From Primulina eburnea (taxonomy: Eukaryota; Streptophyta; Magnoliopsida; Lamiales; Gesneriaceae): a stretch of DNA of 64,000 bases. This document shows positions 54,534 to 64,000 of the stretch, piece after piece. The stretch is from contig NC_133114.1 of the NCBI RefSeq assembly GCF_022965805.1, forward strand, positions 7,336,261 to 7,400,260, read 5' to 3'. Numbering within the stretch: position 1 is the first letter of the stretch; every line of letters starts with the position of its first letter. The notes under the pieces were generated by a model. The model was given only the letters and a program-made list of their open reading frames with translations, had not been told where the DNA came from and searched no databases. Position numbers and translations under genes: made by a program.

Positions 54534-56601
54534 TGAAAGCGGACCGGTTACGGTGGCCGGAAACGCAACTGAAGCACAAAAATCGAATTTTTATGAAGAA
54601 AATTTTGGCCACCATGGAATCTTTGTGTAATATTTTCGAAATCAAACAAAAAACACATGCATAGGATGTTTTAGTGATTTACCTATCAACCTCTTGAGGT
54701 TGATGTAATGGCTCCAACTAAAGTATGAATACTTTAGCTCTTCTTGGTAGACAAATCTACAAGCACACCTTCTTCCTCTTCAAGAATAAGGCCCACCACT
54801 TAGCTATGTAAATCCCTTCTTACTTTGCACTAGAAAAGCAAGAAGATTTTTCAAAGAGAAATTTTGTTCTCAACAAATTGAAGAACAAAACAAGAAAAAT
54901 TTTTAGGAGAGAAAAGCTTAGAGTTTCGGCCAAGGTGAGAGTAAGAATGAGGGAGAGAAGTTGAGTCTAGGTAGTGAGAAAAGCAACTCTCAAAAGCAAC
55001 AAAAAGTTGCATGCCTAGTCTCCAACCCTTCACCTCCCCAAAGCATGCAAACCCTAGAATGACATGCATATAATATAGTTTTTAACACATTAAAAACCAT
55101 AGACTAAATTTTAATTATCTCAAACACATTTGAGATTAATTAAATACTACTTGAATTTATTCAAGTCCCACTAGTTAAATAATTATTTTAATTGAGCTCT
55201 ACTAGACTCAATAATATTAATTCAACACTTGAATTATATTTAATTATTTGGACTCTACTAGGTCCACTAGTGTTTAATTAATTCAACACTTGAATTAATT
55301 TAATTAAGTCCCCAATAATGTTTATGAAAATCACAATTTTCAACTACATTATTTACTTGGCCAAATTTTAATCTTAGGAACAATTCCATAAATTAAAATT
55401 TATATTTCTCTCTTAGAAGTCATACTTCTATTTTTCTTAACGCTTATAAACACATTTATAAGCCGTTCAACACATTGAACTAATTTTACTTCTCATCGGG
55501 ATTTACAAAGCAAGTACTTGTGTGGCCCTCAATGGTTCATTGATACAACTAGCCGTGGGTTCACATCTCTATGTGATTCGGACTAAACATGTCCTTATTC
55601 GAGCATACCCCAATTGCTCCATTCTTACTTATCAACTCCTTGATAGTAAGAACGTCAGAACTCAAGTCTGATAGTACCCAACCAATCACGTTAAACGCCT
55701 AGCAGCATCGCTTACGTGATTCCCTAGGTATCACATGATAGTGCCTGCAAGAACCATTCAATTATGGTTAGCGTACAGTACGGTCCCTTCAACTCATATA
55801 TCCCGACCGATTCGACAACTATTGGTCTGTCGAGAGTTGTCAATGAATCGATACTATGTGTCATGTTGTGGTTGCATCGATGGTGTAATCTATGAAACCC
55901 CTTTCATAATTACCACCATACTCTGATCAGAGATTTCAACCCACACATACATGAAAAACACATAGGATATCCATACCCGTAGGTAAGCGGTGAATCCCCG
56001 ACTACAATGCATCGACTCCTATGTGTTTCGACAGAACACCCAACCTTGCCACCTGATGACCCCATGAGAGTCGGTAAACAAGTCAAAGTGTAATTCTAGC
56101 ACATAGAGTCTCAATGTTGTCCCGGGTCATAAGGACTAATTCTGTACAACCATAAACCAGGACTTTTCCACTCGATAAGTGAGAACCACTTGGAAAGTCC
56201 TTTTATGGAGGGTTGTTCAGTGCACTCTACAAGGAGCACCTATCTGCATGTTCGGACATCACAATGTCCCCTACCAATGAAACATGATACTCACATCGCA
56301 GATACTAGTCTCTAACTCGAGCGGCCTTTATCCTTCTTACCGGCGGCTGAATCGACTAGGAACGGTTTAGAATATACAGTATTCCAAATATGAGTTTCAT
56401 GATACTCATCATATGAGCATCTCATATTCTTTCTACTATTTGTATATTCAAGGGCTTTATCTATGCAACTAGCATGGGTATACAGATAAAGATGTGCCAT
56501 AATAATAATTTCAAATATTATTAAAATAAAGATTGCTTATACATAGAGTTTCATTGTGAACACTCGGCCAACACTTGGCTCGACGGGCACCTACTCTAAC
56601 A
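54534..56601 (-). repeat. 3' LTR of P2 (2068 bp)
   Basis: + strand TGAAAGCGGACCGG to CTACTCTAACA, then the reverse polypurine tract ATCTCCCACTT (56602-56612). Confidence 0.94.
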
Positions 56602-56615
56602 ATCTCCCACTTGCA

Positions 56616-58985
56616 CTAGAGCCAACTACCCATATGCATAAAACCCATTGATTCGCGATGCTTGTCGAATAATGGTCCAGGTAAAGGCCTAATTAGTGGA
56701 TCAACAACATAATCTGCGGAGCCGACTTTGTCAATAGACACTTCTCTTCTTTCCACAATCTCTCCGAGGATGTGGTACTTTCTCAATACTAGTTTGGATT
56801 TCTGATGAGACCTTGGCTCCTTTGCTTGAGCTAAAGCTCCCGTGTTGTCACACAACACCGGGACAGGAGCAACTCCATTAGGAATGACGCCCAACTCTTG
56901 GAAGAAATTCCTTATCCAAACAGCCTCCCTTGCTGCATCCGATGCAGCAATGTATTCGGCCTCTGTGCTGGAATCCGTAGCATTGTCTCGCTTGGAACTC
57001 TTCCAAGAGACAGCAGCACCATAGAGCATGAATACAAAATCAGAGGTTGACTTCAAGTCATCGATACCGCTTTGGAAGCTAGAGTCGGTATAGCCTTCCA
57101 ATTTTAGTTCTGCCACCCCATAGACCAAGAATAATTTATTGGTCCTTCTCAACTACTTGAGGATGTCTTTCACAGCTTTCCAGTGTGAAAGACCAGGGTT
57201 CGATTGATATCTACTCACTACACTTAGTGCGAAAGCCACGTCAAGACGTGTAGATATCATCCCATACATGATGTTACCAATTGCCAAAGCATACGGAATG
57301 CGTGTCATCGTCACTATCTCTGCATCAGTCTTAGGAGACAGACTTGGATAGGGACACGCCATGACACATTGGTAGATGTCCTCTCAAGGACTCATCCATC
57401 GAGAACCGCTTCACGATGGTATCATGTATGTGGACTGGGTGAGAGCAAGCCATCTTTTCGATCTATCTCTATAGATCTGTATCACAATACAAAAGATGCT
57501 TCACCCAAGTCCTGCATCGAGAACTTACTCTCTAACCATATCTTAGTTGATTGCAACATTCCTACATCATTCCCAATGAGTAGAATGTCATCAACATAAA
57601 GTACCAGGAATGTCACAACACTCCCACTGACCTTCTTATACACACAGGGTTCCTCAGGATTCTTAGTAAATCAACTCTTTGATTGTACTATCGAATCTGA
57701 GGTTCCAACTCCTAGATGCCTGCTTTAGACCATAAATAGATCTTTGAAGTTTGCATACCATATGCTCACTTCCGATAGATGTAAACCCTTCAGGTTGAGA
57801 CATGTAAATCACTTTCTTAAAATCCCTATTAAGAAAGGCTGTCTCAACATCCATCTGCCATATCTCATAGTCATACCATGCAGCTATGGCTAGCAAAATC
57901 CTTATGGACTTGAACATTGCGATTGGGAAAAGGTTTCCTCAAAGTCAACTCCTTGTCTTTGAGTACATCCTTTTGCCACCAATCGCGCCTTGAAGGTCAA
58001 CACCTTCCCATCCTCCCCAAGTCCCTGTGGGAACAGTTCCCACAAGTGGATCCACAAGATCCTACACTTGGTTCGAATGCATAGAATTCAACTCAGATTC
58101 CATTGCTTCAAGTCACTTGGATGAATTGGCAGTCAGATAACGCTTCCTTGAAGGTCCTTGGATCACATCCATGGTTAGGCTCATCATGGCCCTCTTCAAG
58201 AAGCTGACCATACCTCATAGGTGGTCTCGAGACTTTCTCGTACCTGCTAGGAGCTTGTATCTCCTCTCTTGGCTCATTGGGTGTGGGTTCTATAATTGCG
58301 GGTTTCTCTCGAACCTTTTCGAGTTCTATCATCTCCATTTTTCTATCCAATAGAAAATCCTTTTCCAAAAAGGTTGCATTCCTAGAAACAAAAACCTTTG
58401 TTTCTTGGGGATGATAGAAATAATATCCAACTTAATTCCTTGGATATCCCACAAAGTAACATAAAATGGATCAACAATCCAATTTATCTCCCACTACCTG
58501 CTTCACATAAGCAGGGCTCCCCATATTCTAAGATGAGAATATTTGGGAGGCTTACCCATCCATATCTCATATGGTGTCTGCCTTTGAATGGACATTTAAT
58601 GGAATATCTTTTAACTTTAAGTTATAGAGATCGTTTTCAAGTTCTCAAGTACCAATTAAACATTCATTCTTGTAAATGTTGCAAACACCTTTGCTAAATA
58701 AACAAGAATATCCATTTTTATCACAATAGAAATGGAAACAATGTTTTACACCAAACAAGGTACAAACAAAACATCTCTTAAAATTAACTTAAAGTCATTG
58801 TTCAACAATAAGTAAACATCCTTAATAGCCTTGGTAGCAACTCTTGCTCCATTGCCCATCCTCAAGAAGGTCACACCTTTCTTAAGCTTCCTACTTCTTC
58901 CCATCACCTGTAACCCATTACAGAGATGTGAGTCACAACCGGTATCTAATACCCAAGAAGTAGAGTTTATTGAAATGTTTACTTA
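56616..58985 (-). pseudogene. P2 copia pol remnant (protease, pre-integrase, RT, RNase H; no integrase core)
   Basis: From right to left: aspartic protease (SWVLDTGCDSHLCN near 58930), RKLKKGVTFLRMGNGARVA and LRDVLFVPCLV, pre-integrase stretch to about 58590, then a direct jump to YEIWMGKPPKYSHLRIWG at about 58569: the HHCC and DDE parts of integrase are absent. Then FVSRNATFLEKDFLLDRK, RT (FKEALSD near 58120, DVETAFLNRDF and GLKQASRSWN at 57663-57917 with a TAA at 57663-57665, YVDDILLIGND near 57590, a TGA at 57482-57484) and RNase H (57153-57362 ALAIGNIMYGMISTRLDVAF; 56616-57152 [30 protein letters not shown]). The integrase gap and both stops are identical to P1. Confidence 0.9.
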
Positions 58986-58988
58986 AAT

Positions 58989-59849
58989 TTAGAACATACC
59001 GTTTCCAGAACACTTCTGGGCCAGATATTCCTTGCAATTTCGCTTCCAATGTCCAGGCTTCTTGCAGTGATGACAAACATCACCAGTCTTGTCAGCCTTA
59101 ACTGGTCTGGCTGTCTCAACAGGATTCGGAGATTGCCTCAACAAGGGCACGTTCCTTTTGGGACGTTGGAAAGAACTCTTCTTTCCCTTCCCATGTGGAT
59201 CAATCTTCGTACCAGATGAAGAACCCACATAAAGAACCAACTTCTCTTTCTTGATGGTGGATTCAAACGTAACAAGCATGTTCACCAACTCCTCAAGGGT
59301 CGGTTCCATCTTGTTCATGTTGAAATTCACCACAAAAGGATCAAATGAGCTAGACAGCAATAACAGCAACACGTCGGTGGTCAACTCCGAAGGCAAGATC
59401 ATATCCATGCCAACGAGCTTGTCCACGAGCCCGATCACCTTTAGGCCATGCTCATGGACCGAGGCCCCATCTCGCATGCGCAAAGTGATCAGCTCCTTGA
59501 CGGTAGCATGCCTAAGAGGACGCGTTTGCTCTGCAAAGAGCTCCTTGAGGTGCAAATGAATGTCAGCAGCACTCTTTGCACCCTCAAAACGCCTCTGCAG
59601 CTCATCATTCATAGAAGTCAGCATATAACACCTGGCTATCAAGTCATGGTCACACCATTCCTTGTAAGCCTGCAATTCCTCAGGATTGCAGTCAGTCGGA
59701 GCCTCAACAGGGGGCGACTCAGTCAGTGTATATGCTACATTTTCCGAATTCAAGACGATTTTCAGGTTTCTTAGCCAAGTGAGGTAATTAGGTCCAGTTA
59801 ATATGTGTTTGTCGAGTATTATAGATATCGGATTGCGCATCGAAGACAT
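58989..59849 (-). CDS. Copia Gag of P2
   Basis: 286 residues, uninterrupted, start MSSMRNPISIILDKHILTGP. The N-terminal DUF4219/UBN2-type Gag signature NYLTWLRNLKIVL is at about 20-32; the middle domain (HDLIARCYMLTSMNDELQRR, LKELFAEQTRPLRHATVKEL, MILPSELTTDVLLLLLSSSF) follows; a basic linker leads to a canonical zinc knuckle C259-X2-C-X4-H-X4-C272. It packs element RNA into particles. Two TAA codons close to the 3' end separate it from the protease frame, so Gag would be made alone here, while many copia elements use one Gag-Pol frame. Its openness beside a broken pol suggests that Gag is the part still under selection, or simply that the insertion is young. Confidence 0.92.
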   Translation of the reverse strand: MSSMRNPISIILDKHILTGPNYLTWLRNLKIVLNSENVAYTLTESPPVEAPTDCNPEELQAYKEWCDHDLIARCYMLTSMNDELQRRFEGAKSAADIHLHLKELFAEQTRPLRHATVKELITLRMRDGASVHEHGLKVIGLVDKLVGMDMILPSELTTDVLLLLLSSSFDPFVVNFNMNKMEPTLEELVNMLVTFESTIKKEKLVLYVGSSSGTKIDPHGKGKKSSFQRPKRNVPLLRQSPNPVETARPVKADKTGDVCHHCKKPGHWKRNCKEYLAQKCSGNGMF

Positions 59850-61632
59850 TGTCGATTTGTACTGAAAAGTAAAAACAGATAAATGTTGATGACTATTTTA
59901 AATATTTAATAAGATATAAAGTTTGGACTTTTACTTTATAAATAATTACTCCCACTGTTTTGACATTTTTCACTACCCTCTAGTGAAAACGGGAAACTCC
60001 TTTCCTCAGTAGGTACGTAAGGTCCAATCAGCGAATTATGATCCCGATTATACAGCCAATCACAATTCCTAAAAGGTAGTTTCCCAATTGCATCACAATG
60101 CAACCCTTAACGTAAACTTTTGTCTCACGTTTGATTAGGACCCATTATAGACGTCGTTCATCTTTACGTGTCAAGCCTTACCCATCGATGTTGAACCTTA
60201 ATGGACGGTCGCCATGAGTTCCCTCAATTATCTGAGCCGAAGTCATGGGAGTTCCACGTAGTTCACATCACTATGTCAATGGATGTCACAGCTTTCCGGC
60301 ACCCAGGGCCCCCTCAATTATCTGAGCCGAGCCCGAGTACGGGTAGCGTTCATCATGCACCCATTGTCGATGGAAGACAAGGAAATTATAAACAAATTTA
60401 TAATTCCCCTTTTCGGACTTGATATTAATTTTGAATCTTATTCAAAATGAGGGTTTTTTAATTTTGAAAGGTCTCATCATTAATTTTATTTTAAAAGCTC
60501 GCCATGTTTGATCGTATGTTTGCCGGATTCATGCAACTTTGTTATTATAATAATAATAACGCACATACTCATTATTTATAACATATCATGCATATATTAT
60601 AAATAGAAAACAAGTACAAGGATGATCAATTGCCCCAAGTACTAATGGCCCGTGTGAGCTAAACACGGGCCTAGGTCCAATCCTAGGGTAAATGCACGGG
60701 ATGCAATGCAACTATACTATTACATTAGCATCCAATATTACATGTCTTCGATCTTCATAATCACCAAGGCCACCATCTTCCAATCTTGATCTTCACCTAT
60801 TCTAATATTTACAATTAAATATCCATGGCACATAGGGATACATCTCATGGGGTGGGAACGGGCCATAAACCAAGCCCACTTTATAAATTGATAATTATTA
60901 CAATCATACAACACAAATATCCTAGCATACACCTAGCAAATTGGGCTTGGGCTTTTGATCATCCTTCATGCATAATATCACATATCATACACCATCAATT
61001 AATTATCACTATAATTAATTGATCCAATATTATATATCTTGATCCAATCACTAACCGCCACAATTATAAATTAAATTAACAAAGTATACAAACACCTTTG
61101 TCTACTTTCAAATTAATTTATTTATAATCGAATTTCTTGTAAATCACAATTTACTATAAATAATTAAAGTCCTACTTCAATTATTTATTTTATGAGAAAA
61201 TATGTGCAACAATTGTAAATTTAAACTTAAGTTCCCAAAATTCATTTTTCACCAAAAATACATTGGCCCATTTAAATTTCACAAAATATGTTGACCATCT
61301 AATGGCCCAACAACACAAGGCCCATGACACTAAGATTATCCAAAACACTTTTGGAAACCCTAGCCGTCATCGCCGTCGCCGGAGCTCCGTCGCCGGATTC
61401 CAGCAACAAAAAAATTTTTTTTTTTTATTTAAAAACTGTACATTTCGGGCAGCCCCTTGGCTGCCCCTCGGCTGCCCGAAATTTTCGGGCAGCCCTCGGG
61501 CAGCCCCGAAAATTTTAATTTTTGTTTTGTAAAATTTCGGTCCTTGTATTTTATGCACAAAAATTTCTCAAGCGGTTAGAAATCGATTTTAACATAATAT
61601 TACGTAAATATTACACAAAATCCGTAACCTAA
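59850..61632 (-). other. Long untranslated leader of P2
   Basis: About 1.8 kb between primer site and gag without protein similarity. It contains (reverse) a G/C-rich hairpin pair close to the primer site (61443-61514), AT-rich stretches, and two copies of a CCCTCAATTATCTGAGCCGA block at 60222-60241 and 60311-60330. Small ORFs here look spurious. Confidence 0.75.
61443..61514 (-). repeat. Two strong hairpins built from GGGCAGCC (P2 leader)
   Basis: TTTCGGGCAGCC (61443-61454) pairs perfectly with GGCTGCCCGAAA (61470-61481); AATTTTCGGG (61480-61489) pairs with CCCGAAAATT (61505-61514). They lie about 120-200 nt inside the transcript from the primer site, where retroelement packaging or dimerisation signals are usually found. 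Function inferred. Confidence 0.8.
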
Positions 61633-61644
61633 GCTCGGATACCA
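61633..61644 (-). other. Primer-binding site (Met tRNA-like), P2
   Basis: Reverse complement TGGTATCCGAGC, one base off the usual TGGTATCAGAGC, 2 bases from the LTR end. Confidence 0.85.
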
Positions 61645-61646
61645 CT

Positions 61647-63713
61647 TGAAAGCGGACCGGTTACGGTGGCCGGAAACGCAACGGAAGCACAAAAATCGAA
61701 TTTTTATGAAGAAAATTTCGGCCACCATGGAATCTTTGTGTAATATTTTCGAAATCAAACAAAAAACACATGCATAGGATGTTTTAGTGATTTACCTATC
61801 AACCTCTTGAGGTTGATGTAATGGCTCCAACTAAAGTATGAATACTTTAGCTCTTCTTGGTAGACAAATCTACAAGCACACCTTCTTCCTCTTCAAGAAT
61901 AAGGCCCACCACTTAGCTATGTAAATCCCTTCTTACTTTGCACTAGAAAAGCAAGAAGATTTTTCAAAGAGAAATTTTGTTCTCAACAAATTGAAGAACA
62001 AAACAAGAAAAATTTTAGGAGAGAAAAGCTTAGAGTTTCAGCCAAGGTGAGAGTAAGAATGAGGGAGAGAAGTTGAGTCTAGGTAGTGAGAAAAGCAACT
62101 CTCAAAAGCAACAAAAAGTTGCATGCCTAGTCTCCAACCCTTCACCTCCCCAAAGCATGCAAACCCTAGAATGACATGCATATAATATAGTTTTTAACAC
62201 ATTAAAAACCATAGACTAAATTTTAATTATCTCAAACACATTTGAGATTAATTAAATACTACTTGAATTTATTCAAGTCCCACTAGTTAAATAATTATTT
62301 TAATTGAGCTCTACTAGACTCAATAATATAAATTCAACACTTGAATTATATTTAATTATTTGGACTCTACTAGGTCCACTAGTGTTTAATTAATTCAACA
62401 CTTGAATTAATTTAATTTAGTCCCCAATAATGTTTATGAAAATCACAATTTTCAACTACATTATTTACTTGGCCAAATTTTAATCTTAGGAACACTTCCA
62501 TAAATTAAAATTTATATTTCTCTCTTAGAAGTCATACTTCTATTTTTCTTAACGCTTATAAACACATTTATAAGCCGTTCAACACATTGAACTATTTTTA
62601 CTTCTCATCGTGATTTACAAAGCAAGTACTTGTATGGCCCTCAATGGTTCATTGATACAACTAGCCGTGGGTTCACATCTCTATGTGATTCGGACTAAAC
62701 ATGTCCTTATTCGAGCATACCCCAATTGCTCCATTCTTACTTATCAACTCCTTGATAGTAAGAACGTCAGAACTCAAGTCTGATAGTACCCAACCAATCA
62801 CGTTAAACGCCTAGCAGCATCGCTTACGTGATTCCCTAGGTATCACATGATAGTGCCTGCAAGAACCATTCAATTATGGTTAGCGTACAGTACGGTCCCT
62901 TCAACTCATATATCCCGACCGATTCGACAACTATTGGTCTATCGAGAGTTGTCAATGAATCGATACTATGTGTCATGTTGTGGTTGCATCGATGGTGTAA
63001 TCTATGAAACCCCTTTCATAATTACCACCATACTCTGATCAGAGATTTCAACCCACACATACATGAAAAACACATAGGATATCCATACCCGTAGGTAAGC
63101 GGTGAATCCCCGACTACAATGCATCGACTCCTATGTGTTTCGACAGAACACCCAACCTTGCCACCTGATGACCCCATGAGAGTCGGTAAACAAGTCAAAG
63201 TGTAATTCTAGCACATAGAGTCTCAATGTTGTCCCGGGTCATAAGGACTAATTCTGTACAACCATAAACCAGGACTTTTCCACTCGATAAGTGAGAACCA
63301 CTTGGAAAGTCCTTTTATGGAGGGTTGTTCAGTGCACTCTACAAGGAGCACCTATCTGCATGTTCGGACATCACAATGTCCCCTACCAATGAAACATGGT
63401 ACTCACATCGCAGATACTAGTCTCTAACTCGAGCGGCCTTTATCCTTCTTACTGGCGGCTGAATCGACTAGGAACGGTTTAGAATATACAGTATTCCAAA
63501 TATGAGTTTCATGATACTCATCATATGAGCATCTCATATTCTTTCTACTATTTGTATATTCAAGGGCTTTATCTATGCAACTAGCATGGGTATACAGATA
63601 AAGATGTGCCATAATAATAATTTCAAATATTATTAAAATAAAGATTGCTTATACATAGAGTTTCATTGTGAACACTCGGCCAACACTTGGCTCGACGGGC
63701 ACCTACTCTAACA
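61647..63713 (-). repeat. 5' LTR of P2 (2067 bp)
   Basis: Nearly identical to 54534-56601. The start TGTTAGAGTAGGTGCC (reverse) matches the P1 LTR. Confidence 0.94.
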
Positions 63714-64000
63714 GCTCTGCATGCTCATTTCTGTTCTTCGAATACACCAAAATATCATCGATGAAAACAATAACAAATTCATCCAGATATCTCTGAAATA
63801 CTTGGTTCATCAAGCCCATAAATACCGCAGGAGCATTTGTTAAACCAAAAGGCATGACAATAAATTCGTAATGTCCATACCTGGTTCGAAATGCTGTCTT
63901 TGGTATGTCTATATCTCGAACTCTGAGCTGATGATACCCAGAACGCAAATCAATCTTCGAATACACGGAGGATCCCTGCAACTGATCAAATAAATCATCA
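63714..64000 (-). pseudogene. T2 reverse transcriptase core (continues off the right edge)
   Basis: Reverse frame reads [20 protein letters not shown] (catalytic Asp), [36 protein letters not shown] and [20 protein letters not shown], so both IDD aspartates are present. After that P2 cuts in; the next residues ([15 protein letters not shown]) resume at 54533. This stretch is open; disruption is by P2 alone. Confidence 0.92.

Larger units (their letters stand above)
54534..63713 (-). mobile_element. P2: complete Ty1/copia element, reverse, pol-defective (9180 bp)
   Basis: LTRs 54534-56601 (2068 bp) and 61647-63713 (2067 bp), ends TGTTAGAG ... CCGCTTTCA, duplication gctct (54529-54533 and 63714-63718). 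They differ at about 13 sites by eye (0.6%), so the insertion is recent although pol lacks the integrase core. Long leader, open gag, broken pol. Confidence 0.94.
50170..64000 (-). mobile_element. T2: Ty3/gypsy chromovirus, reverse, N-family LTR with pol
   Basis: 3' LTR 50170-52156, pol 52257-54533 and 63714-64000 (split by P2), gag beyond the right edge. LTR ends (TGTAAGGCTCGAAG ... GGGTCCCCACA), the gggatccctag box, the GAATAAGACGT hairpin and the intron-like signals are homologous to N1-N4, but here pol is readable with few lesions. It is therefore the best model for an autonomous partner of the gag-only elements. Confidence 0.9.

Noticed and set aside
61263..61558. ORFs on both strands with GQPLGCP or GAARGLPE repeats
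   Set aside because: They are translations of the GGGCAGCC hairpins in the P2 leader.
1..64000. Possible host genes, tRNA or rRNA genes between elements
   Set aside because: Every boundary I could resolve leads from one retroelement directly into another, and no cloverleaf-like or rRNA-like sequence was noticed by eye. A covariance-model scan would settle it.

Overview
The window is wall-to-wall plant repeat DNA. I find no host gene, tRNA, rRNA or CRISPR array; every coding trace belongs to LTR retrotransposons. The lineages present (Ty3/gypsy chromoviruses of Tekay/Del and CRM-like type, Ty1/copia with a UBN2-type gag, initiator-Met-tRNA primer sites) indicate a flowering plant, most likely a eudicot. 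Species cannot be told from the sequence.

I name the elements as follows. P1 (Ty1/copia, right part from about 47262) is the outer host. It was invaded by R1 (CRM-like Ty3/gypsy, 43071 to about 47262) and, in its 3' LTR, by T2 (reverse chromovirus, 50170 to beyond the right edge). R1 was invaded by N1 (1769-43070). N1 received G0 (truncated Tekay-like element, 1-1768) in its 5' LTR and N2 (reverse, 7279-40663) in its interior. N2 received N3 (7620-15553) and T1 (17128-24736) in its 3' LTR and N4 (reverse, 29137-38924) in its 5' LTR. N4 carries a solo LTR, S1 (30855-33065). T2 received P2 (reverse copia, 54534-63713) in its RT gene. Where both edges lie in the window there is a perfect 5-bp target-site duplication: gaata (N2), ggata (N3), aaagt (T1), gaaat (N4), atata (S1), gctct (P2).

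N1, N2, N3 and N4 form one family: LTRs of about 2.1 kb running from tgtaatgcccgag or close variants to gggtccccaca, an initiator-Met-tRNA primer site, a gag gene, and about 2-2.5 kb of decayed pol. Recognisable shreds of the PR-RT linker and of integrase lie in the same order in each copy, so pol decayed before this lineage spread. T2 has a homologous LTR but a recognisable RT-RNase H-IN-chromodomain gene, so T2-like elements are the likely donors of enzymes. P1 and P2 also share the same pol lesions, including loss of the integrase core, so this copia lineage too seems to have moved with borrowed integrase.

The LTRs look modular. Just upstream of the TATA box most carry clusters of a short GC-rich near-palindrome, but the motif differs: CGCACCCGCGGT (N1 and, in a different lineage, T1), GCGCATATGCGC (N3, T2), CGCTCGGGCGGT (N2, N4). 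Further downstream they carry inverted-repeat cassettes that again differ: a long GAATAAGACGT hairpin (N1, N2, N3, T2), about a dozen mini-hairpins with a constant GAATCA loop and changing but complementary stems (N4), or three TATATCGA hairpins (S1). A strong 5' splice-site sequence and a 3' splice-site-like sequence bracket this downstream cassette in every family LTR, suggesting an intron inside the LTR.
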